NCBI RefSeq assembly: GCF_900343085.1
Contig: NZ_OPYI01000014.1
Location: forward strand, 1 to 56,888
Source of the DNA: Aedoeadaptatus coli
Lineage (GTDB): Bacteria > Bacillota > Clostridia > Tissierellales > Peptoniphilaceae
Direction: 5' to 3'
Length of the DNA stretch: 56,888 nt
The translations under genes were made by a program, and so were the position numbers. Below, piece after piece: positions 8,601 through 16,053 of the stretch. Each line of letters starts with the position of its first letter. The first letter of the stretch is position 1. The notes under the pieces were generated by a model. The model made no database searches and was not told where the DNA came from. It saw nothing but the letters and a program-made list of their open reading frames with translations.

Positions 8601-9904
8601 TCGATGACATCGCCCTTCACCTTCATGGCCTTCATGTCCTGGCCGCCGATGTCTAAAATAAAGTCCACCTCGGGCTCAAAGTAGCGGGCGGCGCGGAAGT
8701 GGGCGATGGTTTCCACTTCCCCCCGATCCACCTTGAGAGCCGCCTTAATAAAGTCCTCGCCGTAGCCCGTGACGCCGGATGAGGCCACGTAGGCGTCGGC
8801 TGCCATGCGGTCGTAGAGATCCATGAGATAGACCTTCACCCGATCCAGGGGCGAGCCGTTGTTGGGGCCGTAGGCTTCGTACAAAACCTCGCCCTCATCG
8901 GAAAGGGCCACCATTTTCGTCGTGGTGCTCCCGGCGTCGATCCCCACGTAAAGGGGGCCGGCGTAGGAGGCCAGATCCCGCCTCGGCAAATCGCAGCCAG
9001 CGTGGCGGGCGCGGAATGCCGCAAGGGCCGCCTCGTCTTCAAAAAGAGGCTCCAGAAGGGCGTCGGCATCCACGTGGACGTCCTCTTCCTGTCCCAGCCG
9101 TTCGTAGAGATCTTTTACCTTCACGGGGGCGTGATCCACGCTCTTTAAGGCGGCGCCCAGAGCCACGAAGATCTGGCCGTTTTCCGGCGCCAAAATCTCG
9201 TCGTCTGCGAGATTCAGGGTTTCGATAAAGCGCTTTTTCAATTCGTCCAGGAACGTGAGGGGGCCGCCTAAAAAAGCGACCTTCCCCCGAATGGGACGGC
9301 CGCAGGCCAAATTGGAGATGGTTTGATTGACCACGGATTGAAAAACCGACACGGCGATGTCGGCTTTCGTCGCTCCCTGATTTAGAAGGGCCTGCACGTC
9401 GGTTTTGGCAAAGACCCCGCAGCGGGATGCGATGGGATAAATTTTCGTGTGTTCTTTGGCCAGTTCATTGAGGCCTGCGGCGTCGGTTTTCAGGAGGGAG
9501 GCCATTTGGTCGATAAAGGCCCCGGTGCCCCCGGCGCAAATGCTGTTCATGCGCTGTTCCAAACTGCCGCGCAGGTAGGTGATTTTCGAATCCTCCCCGC
9601 CCAGCTCGATGGCCACGTCCGTTTCGGGCAAATAGGCCTCGATGGCGGCGGTGCCGGCCACCACTTCCTGAATAAAGGGAACATTCAGAAATTCCGCCAC
9701 GGCGATTCCGCCGGAGCCGGTGACACTGATGGTGGTTTCGTCGTCGGGAAATTTATTTGAAACCGTCGTCAGAATATCGGCGACGGTTTTTTTCATATCG
9801 GAAAAATGTCGTTGATAAGTAGAATATAAGACCTCCGACTTATCGTTTAATGCCACAAGTTTTACCGTGGTGGAACCCACGTCCAAGCCCATGTGCAGCA
9901 ACAT
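5657..9904 (-). CDS. Giant 2-hydroxyacyl-CoA dehydratase activase-type protein (tandem BadF/BadG ATPases, DUF2229)
   Basis: A 1415-residue protein with two complete ASKHA ATPase domains. The first (about 1-265) has [23 protein letters not shown] and [15 protein letters not shown]; the second (about 315-590) has [28 protein letters not shown] and [10 protein letters not shown]. Each domain carries the glycine-flanked Cys and the SRC Cys that in HgdC-type activases hold a shared [4Fe-4S] cluster. A DUF2229-type domain follows ([20 protein letters not shown]), then a long region with scattered Cys ([26 protein letters not shown]) resembling HgdB/double-cubane proteins. Family knowledge suggests ATP-driven delivery of low-potential electrons; the acceptor is unknown. 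ATG at 9904 follows AGAAGG. No HgdA/B partners lie nearby, so the acceptor may be encoded within this chain or elsewhere. Confidence 0.88.
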   Translation of the reverse strand: [1415 protein letters not shown]

Positions 9905-9954
9905 TTCACTACCTTCTTTCTTATATATACTGTTCGCTTTTGCCGTTGGACTAG

Positions 9955-9963
9955 ATTATAACA
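9955..9963 (-). promoter_or_regulatory. Extended -10 promoter of the activase gene
   Basis: Minus-strand TGTTATAAT is an extended -10 element about 50 bases upstream of the start codon. No convincing -35 box is seen. Confidence 0.5.
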
Positions 9964-10032
9964 TCTTTTTTATGAAAAGGCAGTATTGTTTTGCTCTTAC
10001 TCCACATTATTTTTTCACGGACTTTGTCTGAA

Positions 10033-10779
10033 TCAGTCTTCCGATTTTCCGTCGCTTTTCCCCTTATTCAAGAAGTACACGGCAGCGATGGCGGCGGCTG
10101 AAATGGCGATTTTTATGAGCATGAGGAGAATGAATGGCTTGGACAGGGGATTTAAAATCACATCACCCAAGAGGGTGTTGGTCACCACGCCGATGCTGCA
10201 CCCGATCAGTGACGCCGTGAGGTAGGTGATGTAGGGCGTCTTGGAGGCGCCGAAGTAGAAGCTTAAAATGTCACAGGGAAACCAGCCGATGAGCCTGACG
10301 ATAAAATTGGCGAAAAACTCGTTTTTCTTTTGAAACTCAAGGACTTTTTCTATTTTCGGGTAATTGGCCGTAATGTAGTCGATTCCTTCGCCGCCGGCCC
10401 AGCGCCCGAGGATGTAGGGGATGGTCAGGGTAATGGCCAGCCCCACGTAGCTGATACACACCGCCTTTACGGGCTGAAAGAGAAGGCCGCTCGCCAAGTA
10501 CAGCGACGGCAGGGGAATGACCACGGAAAGGCTTTTAATGGCGAAAAGAAGCCACAAAAACCCCGCCGCCCGCGCGGAGTTTCCTTCCACGCCGGCGGTG
10601 AGGCTTTCGATGGTTACATGTTCTTTTACGCTGAGAAAAATGGCGATCAGGGCGATGGCGAATGAAATCACGGCGACGATTTGTACTTTTCTGAACTGCT
10701 CCTTCATAGCCGATGTGTCGGCCTCGTTATTGTCCGCTCCCTTTTGCGTCTTCTTTTCGAATTTCTTAAACAGTGCCAC
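10033..10779 (-). CDS. TVP38/TMEM64 (VTT-domain) membrane protein
   Basis: A 248-residue integral membrane protein with a charged 30-residue N-terminus and about six hydrophobic segments. The central block has the VTT/SNARE-associated hallmarks: PSLYLASGLLF, the re-entrant IGWFPCDILSFYFGAS and a following helix. DedA/VTT relatives are thought to scramble or recycle lipids such as undecaprenyl phosphate; the substrate here is unknown. The GTG at 10779 is preceded by AAGGAGG at a 7-base spacing, better than the longer in-frame extension, which would run into relP. It lies 14 bases downstream of relP and probably shares its transcript. Confidence 0.85.
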   Translation of the reverse strand: MALFKKFEKKTQKGADNNEADTSAMKEQFRKVQIVAVISFAIALIAIFLSVKEHVTIESLTAGVEGNSARAAGFLWLLFAIKSLSVVIPLPSLYLASGLLFQPVKAVCISYVGLAITLTIPYILGRWAGGEGIDYITANYPKIEKVLEFQKKNEFFANFIVRLIGWFPCDILSFYFGASKTPYITYLTASLIGCSIGVVTNTLLGDVILNPLSKPFILLMLIKIAISAAAIAAVYFLNKGKSDGKSED

Positions 10780-10793
10780 GCCCCGTCCTCCTT

Positions 10794-11492
10794 TTACAAA
10801 TCGCGATTTCCTTCCCACACCATACCGTACAAGCGCTCCATCCGCGCGTCCATGGCCGCTCCCATTTCCGCGCATTCATTGAGCTCTTTTTCGATAAAGT
10901 CCGAATCGGGCAAGTCTTTTTTGTAGCGAATCGTGTGTTCCAAACTGGCCCACCAGTCCATGGAAATGGTTCTGAGCTGCACCTCCACCTTCATGGTCTT
11001 TTTGTGGTCGTGGAGAAAAATGGGGATCTCCACGATTAAGTGGAGGCTCCGGTAGCCGTTGGCCTTCGGGTGTTTGATATAATCTTTTTTCTCGATCAGG
11101 CGCACGTCGTCTTGCTTTAATAGGGCGTCGGCCAAGGTGTAAATGTCCGAGGGGAAGGAACAGATCACCCGCACACCGGCGATGTCGTGGAGATTTTCCT
11201 CGATGCTCTCCACGGTGAGGGGACAGCCCTTGCGCACCATCTTCTCCCGAATGCTCTCCGGCGTCTTCAGCCGGGTGCGAATGGATTCGATGGGATTGCG
11301 GTCGTCGCGCATGGAGAGCTCCTCGCTCAAGACCTTAAATTTCATCTCCACTTCCATCATGGCGCAGCTGTAATAGCTCATGAGTTCCTTGTAGGGCTGA
11401 ATGGATTTTCGCACCATGGAGGAGATCTTTTGATTCTGGAGTTGTTCAAGAAAGTGTACGGTGAGTCGATTGTATAGGTATTCCGGTTCCAT
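10794..11492 (-). CDS. relP: Small alarmone synthetase, RelP/YwaC type
   Basis: Makes (p)ppGpp by pyrophosphate transfer from ATP to GDP/GTP. The 232-residue protein has only the synthetase domain: HDIAGVRVICSF, KDYIKHPKANGYRSLHLIVE (the G-loop with the guanine-stacking Tyr) and VEVQLRTISMDWWASLEH. No HD hydrolase, TGS or ACT domain is present. The order MRKGCPLT then HDIAGVRVICSF and HPKANGYRSLHL resembles Bacillus YwaC (RelP) more than YjbM (RelQ). Small synthetases of this kind often respond to cell-wall stress. ATG at 11492 follows a weak GGAGA site. It is clustered with two membrane proteins and a radical SAM enzyme on the same strand. Confidence 0.9.
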   Translation of the reverse strand: MEPEYLYNRLTVHFLEQLQNQKISSMVRKSIQPYKELMSYYSCAMMEVEMKFKVLSEELSMRDDRNPIESIRTRLKTPESIREKMVRKGCPLTVESIEENLHDIAGVRVICSFPSDIYTLADALLKQDDVRLIEKKDYIKHPKANGYRSLHLIVEIPIFLHDHKKTMKVEVQLRTISMDWWASLEHTIRYKKDLPDSDFIEKELNECAEMGAAMDARMERLYGMVWEGNRDL

Positions 11493-11527
11493 TCCGTCTC
11501 CTTTTTTATCGGCGCCCTACCCGCGGC

Positions 11528-12907
11528 TTATTTTCCTTCCGCCTGCTTTTCTTCCTGCCACAGGCGATCGGCTACGGGCTTCCAGCTGCTTGCGTAGCCT
11601 TCGCATTTGCCGCAAAGGTGTTCTGCCGATTCCGGCGACTGCAGATCCGTGGACACGGCGCCGGTTTCTTTTACCAGGCGCTGAAGAATTTCCGGATTTT
11701 CCAGCATGGGGCAGGGCCGCAAGTGATTGTCGTTAAAGGGTTGATTGTCGTGGTAAGCCATAAACAGCGGGCTCTTCAAGATTTCCAAGAGGGAGGAGTC
11801 GTGGATATTGGCATTGGAGTAGTGAATAAACACGCAGGGCTCCGCGTCGCCGTTGGCGTTGATGTGGAAGTAGTTTCGTCCGCCGGCGATGCAGCCGTCC
11901 ATGTATTCCCCGTCGTTTTGGAAGTCCATGGTAAAGAGGCCTTCCCCGTGGGTCAGATTGCGGATGGCCCGAATGCGATTTTTCGTGGCCACCCGTTGTT
12001 CGGGAGAGGGCAGAAGTTCCACCGACGCGTCGTTGCCTACGGGCATGTAGTGGAAATACAGGGCGTAGCGGCAGCCTTTGTCCACCATGAGCTGAATAAA
12101 CTCTTTATCCGTGACGGACTCGCAGTTTTTCGAGGTGTAGCAAATGGAGGTGCCGAAGATCAGGCCGTTTTTCTTCAGGCGATCCATGGCGGCCATGACT
12201 TTTTCGTAGACCCCCTCGCCTCGGCGCAGGTCGTTGACTTCCGGCGAGCCTTCCAAGCTGATGGCCAGCATTAAATTGCCTACCCGCTTCATTTCTTCGC
12301 AGAAGGCATCGTCCACCAAGGTGCCGTTGGTAAAGGCCAGGAATTGACAGTCGCGGTGCTCCTCGCAAAGCTTAATAATATCACCTTTTCGCACCAAGGG
12401 TTCGCCGCCGGTAAACATGTAGAAATGAATCCCCAGCTCCTTGCCTTCTCTCACCACTTTGGTCAAGTCGTCGTAGCTCAGATTTAATTTGTTGCCGTAT
12501 TCCGCCGCCCAGCAGCCGGTGCAGTGGAGATTGCAGGCGCTGGTCGGGTCCATTAAGATAAGCCAGGGAATATTGCATCCGTGCTCTTTTCGCATGGCGT
12601 GCATGGTCTTCGTGCCGGAAAGCATGGCTTCAAACCCCAGGTTTAACACCGTGGTCTTGACCACATTGGGATCCAATTCGTCGAAGGCGCGGTTTAAGTA
12701 GCCGTTCAAGGCTGTGTTTTCGTCGCCGACGAGCCCGCGAATCCAATCGTAATCCAGGGCGAGCTCGTCGCCTTCCATGAATTTTTCCATGAGGTCCACG
12801 AGCTTCAGCATTTCCTCGTTTCGATCCTTTTTATTGACTTTCTTTAAAATAACATCGACGCCGAGTCCGGCTGCTTTTCGTGCCGATGCGTGTGTTAATT
12901 TACCCAT
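11528..12907 (-). CDS. Radical SAM/SPASM-type protein of unknown substrate
   Basis: A 459-residue protein. An N-terminal 100-residue helical part precedes the radical SAM core with CNLHCTGC (the CxxxCxxC cluster motif in MDPTSACNLHCTGCW) and the SAM-binding FTGGEPLVRKGD. The C-terminus has extra cysteines (GCIAGG, CVFIHY, CPMLENPE, CGKCEG), like SPASM/twitch auxiliary cluster domains. Related proteins act on peptides, sugars or lipids; nothing here identifies the target. Only 2 bases separate it from the upstream DUF308 membrane gene, so the pair is translationally linked. ATG at 12907 follows a good GGAGG site. Confidence 0.85.
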   Translation of the reverse strand: MGKLTHASARKAAGLGVDVILKKVNKKDRNEEMLKLVDLMEKFMEGDELALDYDWIRGLVGDENTALNGYLNRAFDELDPNVVKTTVLNLGFEAMLSGTKTMHAMRKEHGCNIPWLILMDPTSACNLHCTGCWAAEYGNKLNLSYDDLTKVVREGKELGIHFYMFTGGEPLVRKGDIIKLCEEHRDCQFLAFTNGTLVDDAFCEEMKRVGNLMLAISLEGSPEVNDLRRGEGVYEKVMAAMDRLKKNGLIFGTSICYTSKNCESVTDKEFIQLMVDKGCRYALYFHYMPVGNDASVELLPSPEQRVATKNRIRAIRNLTHGEGLFTMDFQNDGEYMDGCIAGGRNYFHINANGDAEPCVFIHYSNANIHDSSLLEILKSPLFMAYHDNQPFNDNHLRPCPMLENPEILQRLVKETGAVSTDLQSPESAEHLCGKCEGYASSWKPVADRLWQEEKQAEGK

Positions 12908-12909
12908 AT

Positions 12910-13449
12910 TTACCTCCTAAAGGTGGAAACGGTGCACTGCACAACGAAGAGATTGAGCAGACCATCGATCATTAAGTTCAGCCCCACCAACATGACCAGG
13001 GCTCCCGTGGCTTGGGTCGGCTTCATAAAGAGCAAGACCCCGCAGGCGGCGGTCAACAAAGCCATAATCAACAGCATGCGCCAGCGCCTGATGCCCATGC
13101 GCCGCGCATCCAACGCCGTTTGCACCCTGAGCAGGGCATCCAGAATCATAAACAGGCCGATTGCGATGACGACGATGTCCAGAAGCTGATTCGTCCGAAA
13201 CAGCATAACCAGTCCCAAGAGGGCCGAGGCGATGCCCATGGCGAAGTCGAACTGAAAGGCAAGCTCCATGGAATCCGGCGAGAAATAGCCCACGAGCTTG
13301 ACGATGCCGAAGAGCACGAGCAAGACGCCGATGATCTTGAAAAAGACGTCGGCGGCCATGTTCGGCCATATTAAGAGCATGGCACCTAATAAGATCAGCC
13401 CGACGGAAAACAGGGTGTACATTTGCCTAACTTTTTTTAATCGTTTCAT
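12910..13449 (-). CDS. DUF308/HdeD-family membrane protein
   Basis: A 179-residue protein made of six hydrophobic helices in three hairpins, each with the small-residue-rich pattern LLGAMLLIWPNMAADVFFKIIGVLLVLFG typical of DUF308. HdeD in Escherichia helps acid resistance, but most family members are uncharacterised. It begins at ATG 13449 after GGAGGTGAG and leads a transcription unit through the radical SAM protein and probably relP and the VTT protein, which suggests a joint membrane or envelope-stress role. That functional reading is inference. Confidence 0.82.
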   Translation of the reverse strand: MKRLKKVRQMYTLFSVGLILLGAMLLIWPNMAADVFFKIIGVLLVLFGIVKLVGYFSPDSMELAFQFDFAMGIASALLGLVMLFRTNQLLDIVVIAIGLFMILDALLRVQTALDARRMGIRRWRMLLIMALLTAACGVLLFMKPTQATGALVMLVGLNLMIDGLLNLFVVQCTVSTFRR

Positions 13450-13500
13450 TGACTCACCTCCACCTTTATCCTATCTGTAAAAGTCCCGTTTTCGTACATG

Positions 13501-13538
13501 CAAAAAAGGCAAAGTGTTCGAAATCTAAACACTTTGCC
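13501..13538 (-). terminator. Terminator of the pyrophosphatase gene
   Basis: Minus-strand GGCAAAGTGTT / AACACTTTGCC hairpin followed by TTTTTTG, about 75 bases past the stop codon. Confidence 0.85.
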
Positions 13539-13612
13539 CTAATTGTCTTATAAATTTAGTAATTTACACCCTTTTTTCATTGGGCACGGACGAAAAATCC
13601 GCCCCGCTTCCC

Positions 13613-15244
13613 TTAACGACTTTCACTCACGGCGGCGCCGAGCTTGGGCACCATTTGCTTCTTTCGAGACAGAAGCCCCTTTGCCGTAAATTTGTCGCCT
13701 TCGAGGGCCGCGCCGAATTGGCGGGCCAGGGCTTCTTTATAGTCCCCCACGACGATGACCTCGGAAAGTTCGCTGAAAATGTCGGTAATCATTAAGACGT
13801 AAGACGACGCATCTTCTTTTTGAATGGTCGCCTCCATGGCCGCCTTCAGATCCGCTTCCACCGAGGCGATGCTCTCTAAATCCATGGTAAAGATTTGGCT
13901 TATGCGCACCACGGATCCGTCGAAGGTAAAGTTTTTTACGTCGGTGTTTAAAAGCTCTTCCGGCTTTCTCCCTTCCAGACCGGTGCCCGCCTTGAACATT
14001 TTCATGGCAAAATCCTCCACGTCCAAAGCGGCTATTTTGCTCATTTTATCTAAAATGTAGCGGTCCGTCGCAGTGGACGTGGGGGAGCGGAACAGAAGCG
14101 TGTCGGAAATAATGGCGGCACACAACAGCCCGGCCACGCGCTTCGACGGCACGATGCCGTTTTCGAAATACATTTTCGAGACGATGGTGGCCGTGGAACC
14201 CACGGGTTCGTTCCTGAAGTAAATAGGCGATGCCGTAGCCACATTGGCCACTCGGTGATGGTCCACGATCTGCAAAATTTCCGCGCTGTCCAAGTCGTCG
14301 ATGGATTGATTACGCTCGTTGTGATCCACGAGAATAATCTTCTTCTTTAAATCCGTAATCAAATGGTAGCGGGAAATGCTCCCCACCACGCGATGTTTGT
14401 CGTCTAAGACGGGATAGGAGCGGAAGCGGGACTCCGCCATTTTCTCCCGCACCTCGTCGATTAAGTCGTCTTTATGAAAGACCACCAAATTTTCTTTCGT
14501 CATGACGTGGCCGACGGGGACGGCCTGAGGCAAAATCCGCGCCACCATAAAGGTGGAAAGGCCCGTAGAAATCACGGCCACATTTCGCTCTTTCGCCAGG
14601 GCCAACAGGTTCTCGTCCAATTCAGTGGAGATGGTAAGGATCAAAAGGGAGACATTTTTCTCAATGGATGCCTTTTGATCGTCCACGTCGTCGCCGACGA
14701 TGACCACATCTCCTTCCTCGATAAGGTTTTGATTCTTAATGGCTTTAATGGCCATCTTCCCGGTCAAAGGCCGCGGCACCTCCGGCAAATGGAGCCACCG
14801 GCCCTTTAAAACGTCCTTGATGTTTTCCAGGCCCGTGTCCGAGCGGCCCATGATGCGATCGTCCCAAATTTCCATGTAGGAGGCGGCGATATTCGAAAGG
14901 CTCACGATGCCGACTAAATTTTCCTCCCCGTCCACCACGGGCAGAGAAGACATATTGTTTTTCTGCATAATTTCCATGGCGCCGGCCATGGAAAGTTCGG
15001 GATTTACACAGTAGGCCCCGTCCATATCCAGGTCGCGAATTTGCGGCGTAATGGACGTCTTGAGCCTCGGCGCCTCTACGCCGAAGTAATTCAAGACGAA
15101 GGCCGTTTCCCGACTGATTTCCCCTAAGCGAATGGGCTCCGCCTGATGGCCCGTTTTGTTTTTCAATTCCGCCAGAGCGATGGCCGATGCGATGCTGTCC
15201 GTGTCCGGATTCTTGTGTCCGGTAATGTAAATTTTATTCTTCAT
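13613..15244 (-). CDS. Manganese-dependent inorganic pyrophosphatase with CBS and DRTGG regulatory domains
   Basis: Hydrolyses PPi to phosphate in the cytoplasm. The 543-residue product has the DHH-family catalytic domain split by regulation: GHKNPDTDSIASAIA at residues 8-22; CBS1 (AYCVNPELSMAGAMEIMQKNN) at about 75-130; a DRTGG domain; CBS2 (ENLVVFHKDDLIDEV) at about 245-300; then LVDHNE, the signature VDHHRV and the DHHA2 domain to the end. The insertion of CBS-DRTGG-CBS defines CBS-PPases, which are regulated by adenine nucleotides and diadenosine polyphosphates. The ATG at 15244 opens the conserved N-terminus behind GGAGGG; the long upstream extension is not real. It is a single-gene unit with an extended -10 promoter (TGGTATAAT). 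Confidence 0.93.
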   Translation of the reverse strand: MKNKIYITGHKNPDTDSIASAIALAELKNKTGHQAEPIRLGEISRETAFVLNYFGVEAPRLKTSITPQIRDLDMDGAYCVNPELSMAGAMEIMQKNNMSSLPVVDGEENLVGIVSLSNIAASYMEIWDDRIMGRSDTGLENIKDVLKGRWLHLPEVPRPLTGKMAIKAIKNQNLIEEGDVVIVGDDVDDQKASIEKNVSLLILTISTELDENLLALAKERNVAVISTGLSTFMVARILPQAVPVGHVMTKENLVVFHKDDLIDEVREKMAESRFRSYPVLDDKHRVVGSISRYHLITDLKKKIILVDHNERNQSIDDLDSAEILQIVDHHRVANVATASPIYFRNEPVGSTATIVSKMYFENGIVPSKRVAGLLCAAIISDTLLFRSPTSTATDRYILDKMSKIAALDVEDFAMKMFKAGTGLEGRKPEELLNTDVKNFTFDGSVVRISQIFTMDLESIASVEADLKAAMEATIQKEDASSYVLMITDIFSELSEVIVVGDYKEALARQFGAALEGDKFTAKGLLSRKKQMVPKLGAAVSESR

Positions 15245-15263
15245 AAACCCTCCAAGTTCGGCT

Positions 15264-15272
15264 ATTATACCA
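15264..15272 (-). promoter_or_regulatory. Extended -10 promoter of the pyrophosphatase gene
   Basis: Minus-strand TGGTATAAT lies 20 bases upstream of the start codon; no clear -35 box is present. Confidence 0.5.
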
Positions 15273-15392
15273 CGATTTTTTCTCCCTTCGCCGCGAAAAA
15301 ATCCCCTTGGCGGGAAAAATTTCCACAACAAAAAAGCCCGATCCGCCACCGGGGGCGCGTGATCGATAAAGCCATCATTCACTAATATATAG

Positions 15393-15398
15393 TATAAT
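15393..15398 (+). promoter_or_regulatory. Candidate -10 box for the small envelope protein gene
   Basis: A perfect TATAAT in AT-rich DNA, 75 bases before the start codon at 15473. No good -35 box was found. Confidence 0.35.
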
Positions 15399-15472
15399 TG
15401 AAAAATAAAGATGTGCATCGCCCTTTAACATTTCGTCCCGTCAACTTTTCATGGAACATTCGGAGGTTTTCG

Positions 15473-15961
15473 ATGAAAAAAAAGTTTTTTCTTGCCGGCA
15501 TCATTCTTTCCGCCCTTTTACTAATCCTCGTGGAATGTAATCCGGATAAAAGAGTGCACATGAAAGAGGTCAGGCAATTTACAGAAACCATGTGCCGGTC
15601 CGACGAACATATAAAAGATTTAAAGTTCTACTTTCGAAGGCCCACTTTGAGAGCGGAGATGGTCTATGAGGGTCCCTTGGAAAAAGAAAAACTGATATCC
15701 ATTATGAAGGATTTTAAGGACTTAGTCGATGTGGCATTCATGCAGAAAATCGGCGATAAATATTGGGGCGGCGCTCGACCCTCCGATTTTGAGTTGTACA
15801 TTTATTCCGACAAAGATAAAGAGGGAAATGATTACGATTACTTGATTTACAGTCAATACAATAAGACGTACAGATCCGATGAAAACCCCGACAATATTGA
15901 CGGCTATAAGACTTGGACGATCTCCGGCGCAGAAAATGAAGGGGTACTCTATAAGGATTAA
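15473..15961 (+). CDS. Small secreted or lipid-anchored protein of unknown function
   Basis: A 162-residue protein with a KKK N-terminus and one hydrophobic segment (FFLAGIILSALLLILVEC) ending in a cysteine. This looks like a lipobox, although Glu at -1 is atypical, so a plain signal anchor is also possible. The mature part is charged with an alternating pattern (DFELYIYSDKDKEGNDYDYLIYSQY) that suggests a beta-sheet domain. I do not recognise a family. CGGAGG precedes the ATG at 15473; the ORF can be extended upstream, but that part lacks a ribosome site. The gene has its own terminator and is not part of an operon. Confidence 0.7.
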   Translation: MKKKFFLAGIILSALLLILVECNPDKRVHMKEVRQFTETMCRSDEHIKDLKFYFRRPTLRAEMVYEGPLEKEKLISIMKDFKDLVDVAFMQKIGDKYWGGARPSDFELYIYSDKDKEGNDYDYLIYSQYNKTYRSDENPDNIDGYKTWTISGAENEGVLYKD

Positions 15962-15969
15962 ATCAATCA

Positions 15970-15996
15970 AAACCACCGCCATCCGGTGGTTTTTTT
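15970..15996 (+). terminator. Terminator of the small envelope protein gene
   Basis: AACCACCG-CCAT-CGGTGGTT hairpin followed by seven T residues. Confidence 0.88.
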
Positions 15997-16011
15997 CATG
16001 GAAAAGCACAT

Positions 16012-16044
16012 AAAAAAGCCCGACCCCGTAGGATCGGACTTTTT
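16012..16044 (-). terminator. Terminator of the acd-fprA operon
   Basis: Minus-strand stem AGTCCGATCC / GGGTCGGGCT (two G-T pairs) followed by TTTTTTA, just after the fprA stop codon. Confidence 0.78.
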
Positions 16045-16053
16045 GATCTAAGC

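Noticed and set aside
5681-9760. Many long plus-strand ORFs opposite the activase gene
   Set aside because: They are antisense shadows, rich in Gly/His/Arg/Val, without ribosome sites; the minus-strand frame is continuous with clear domains.
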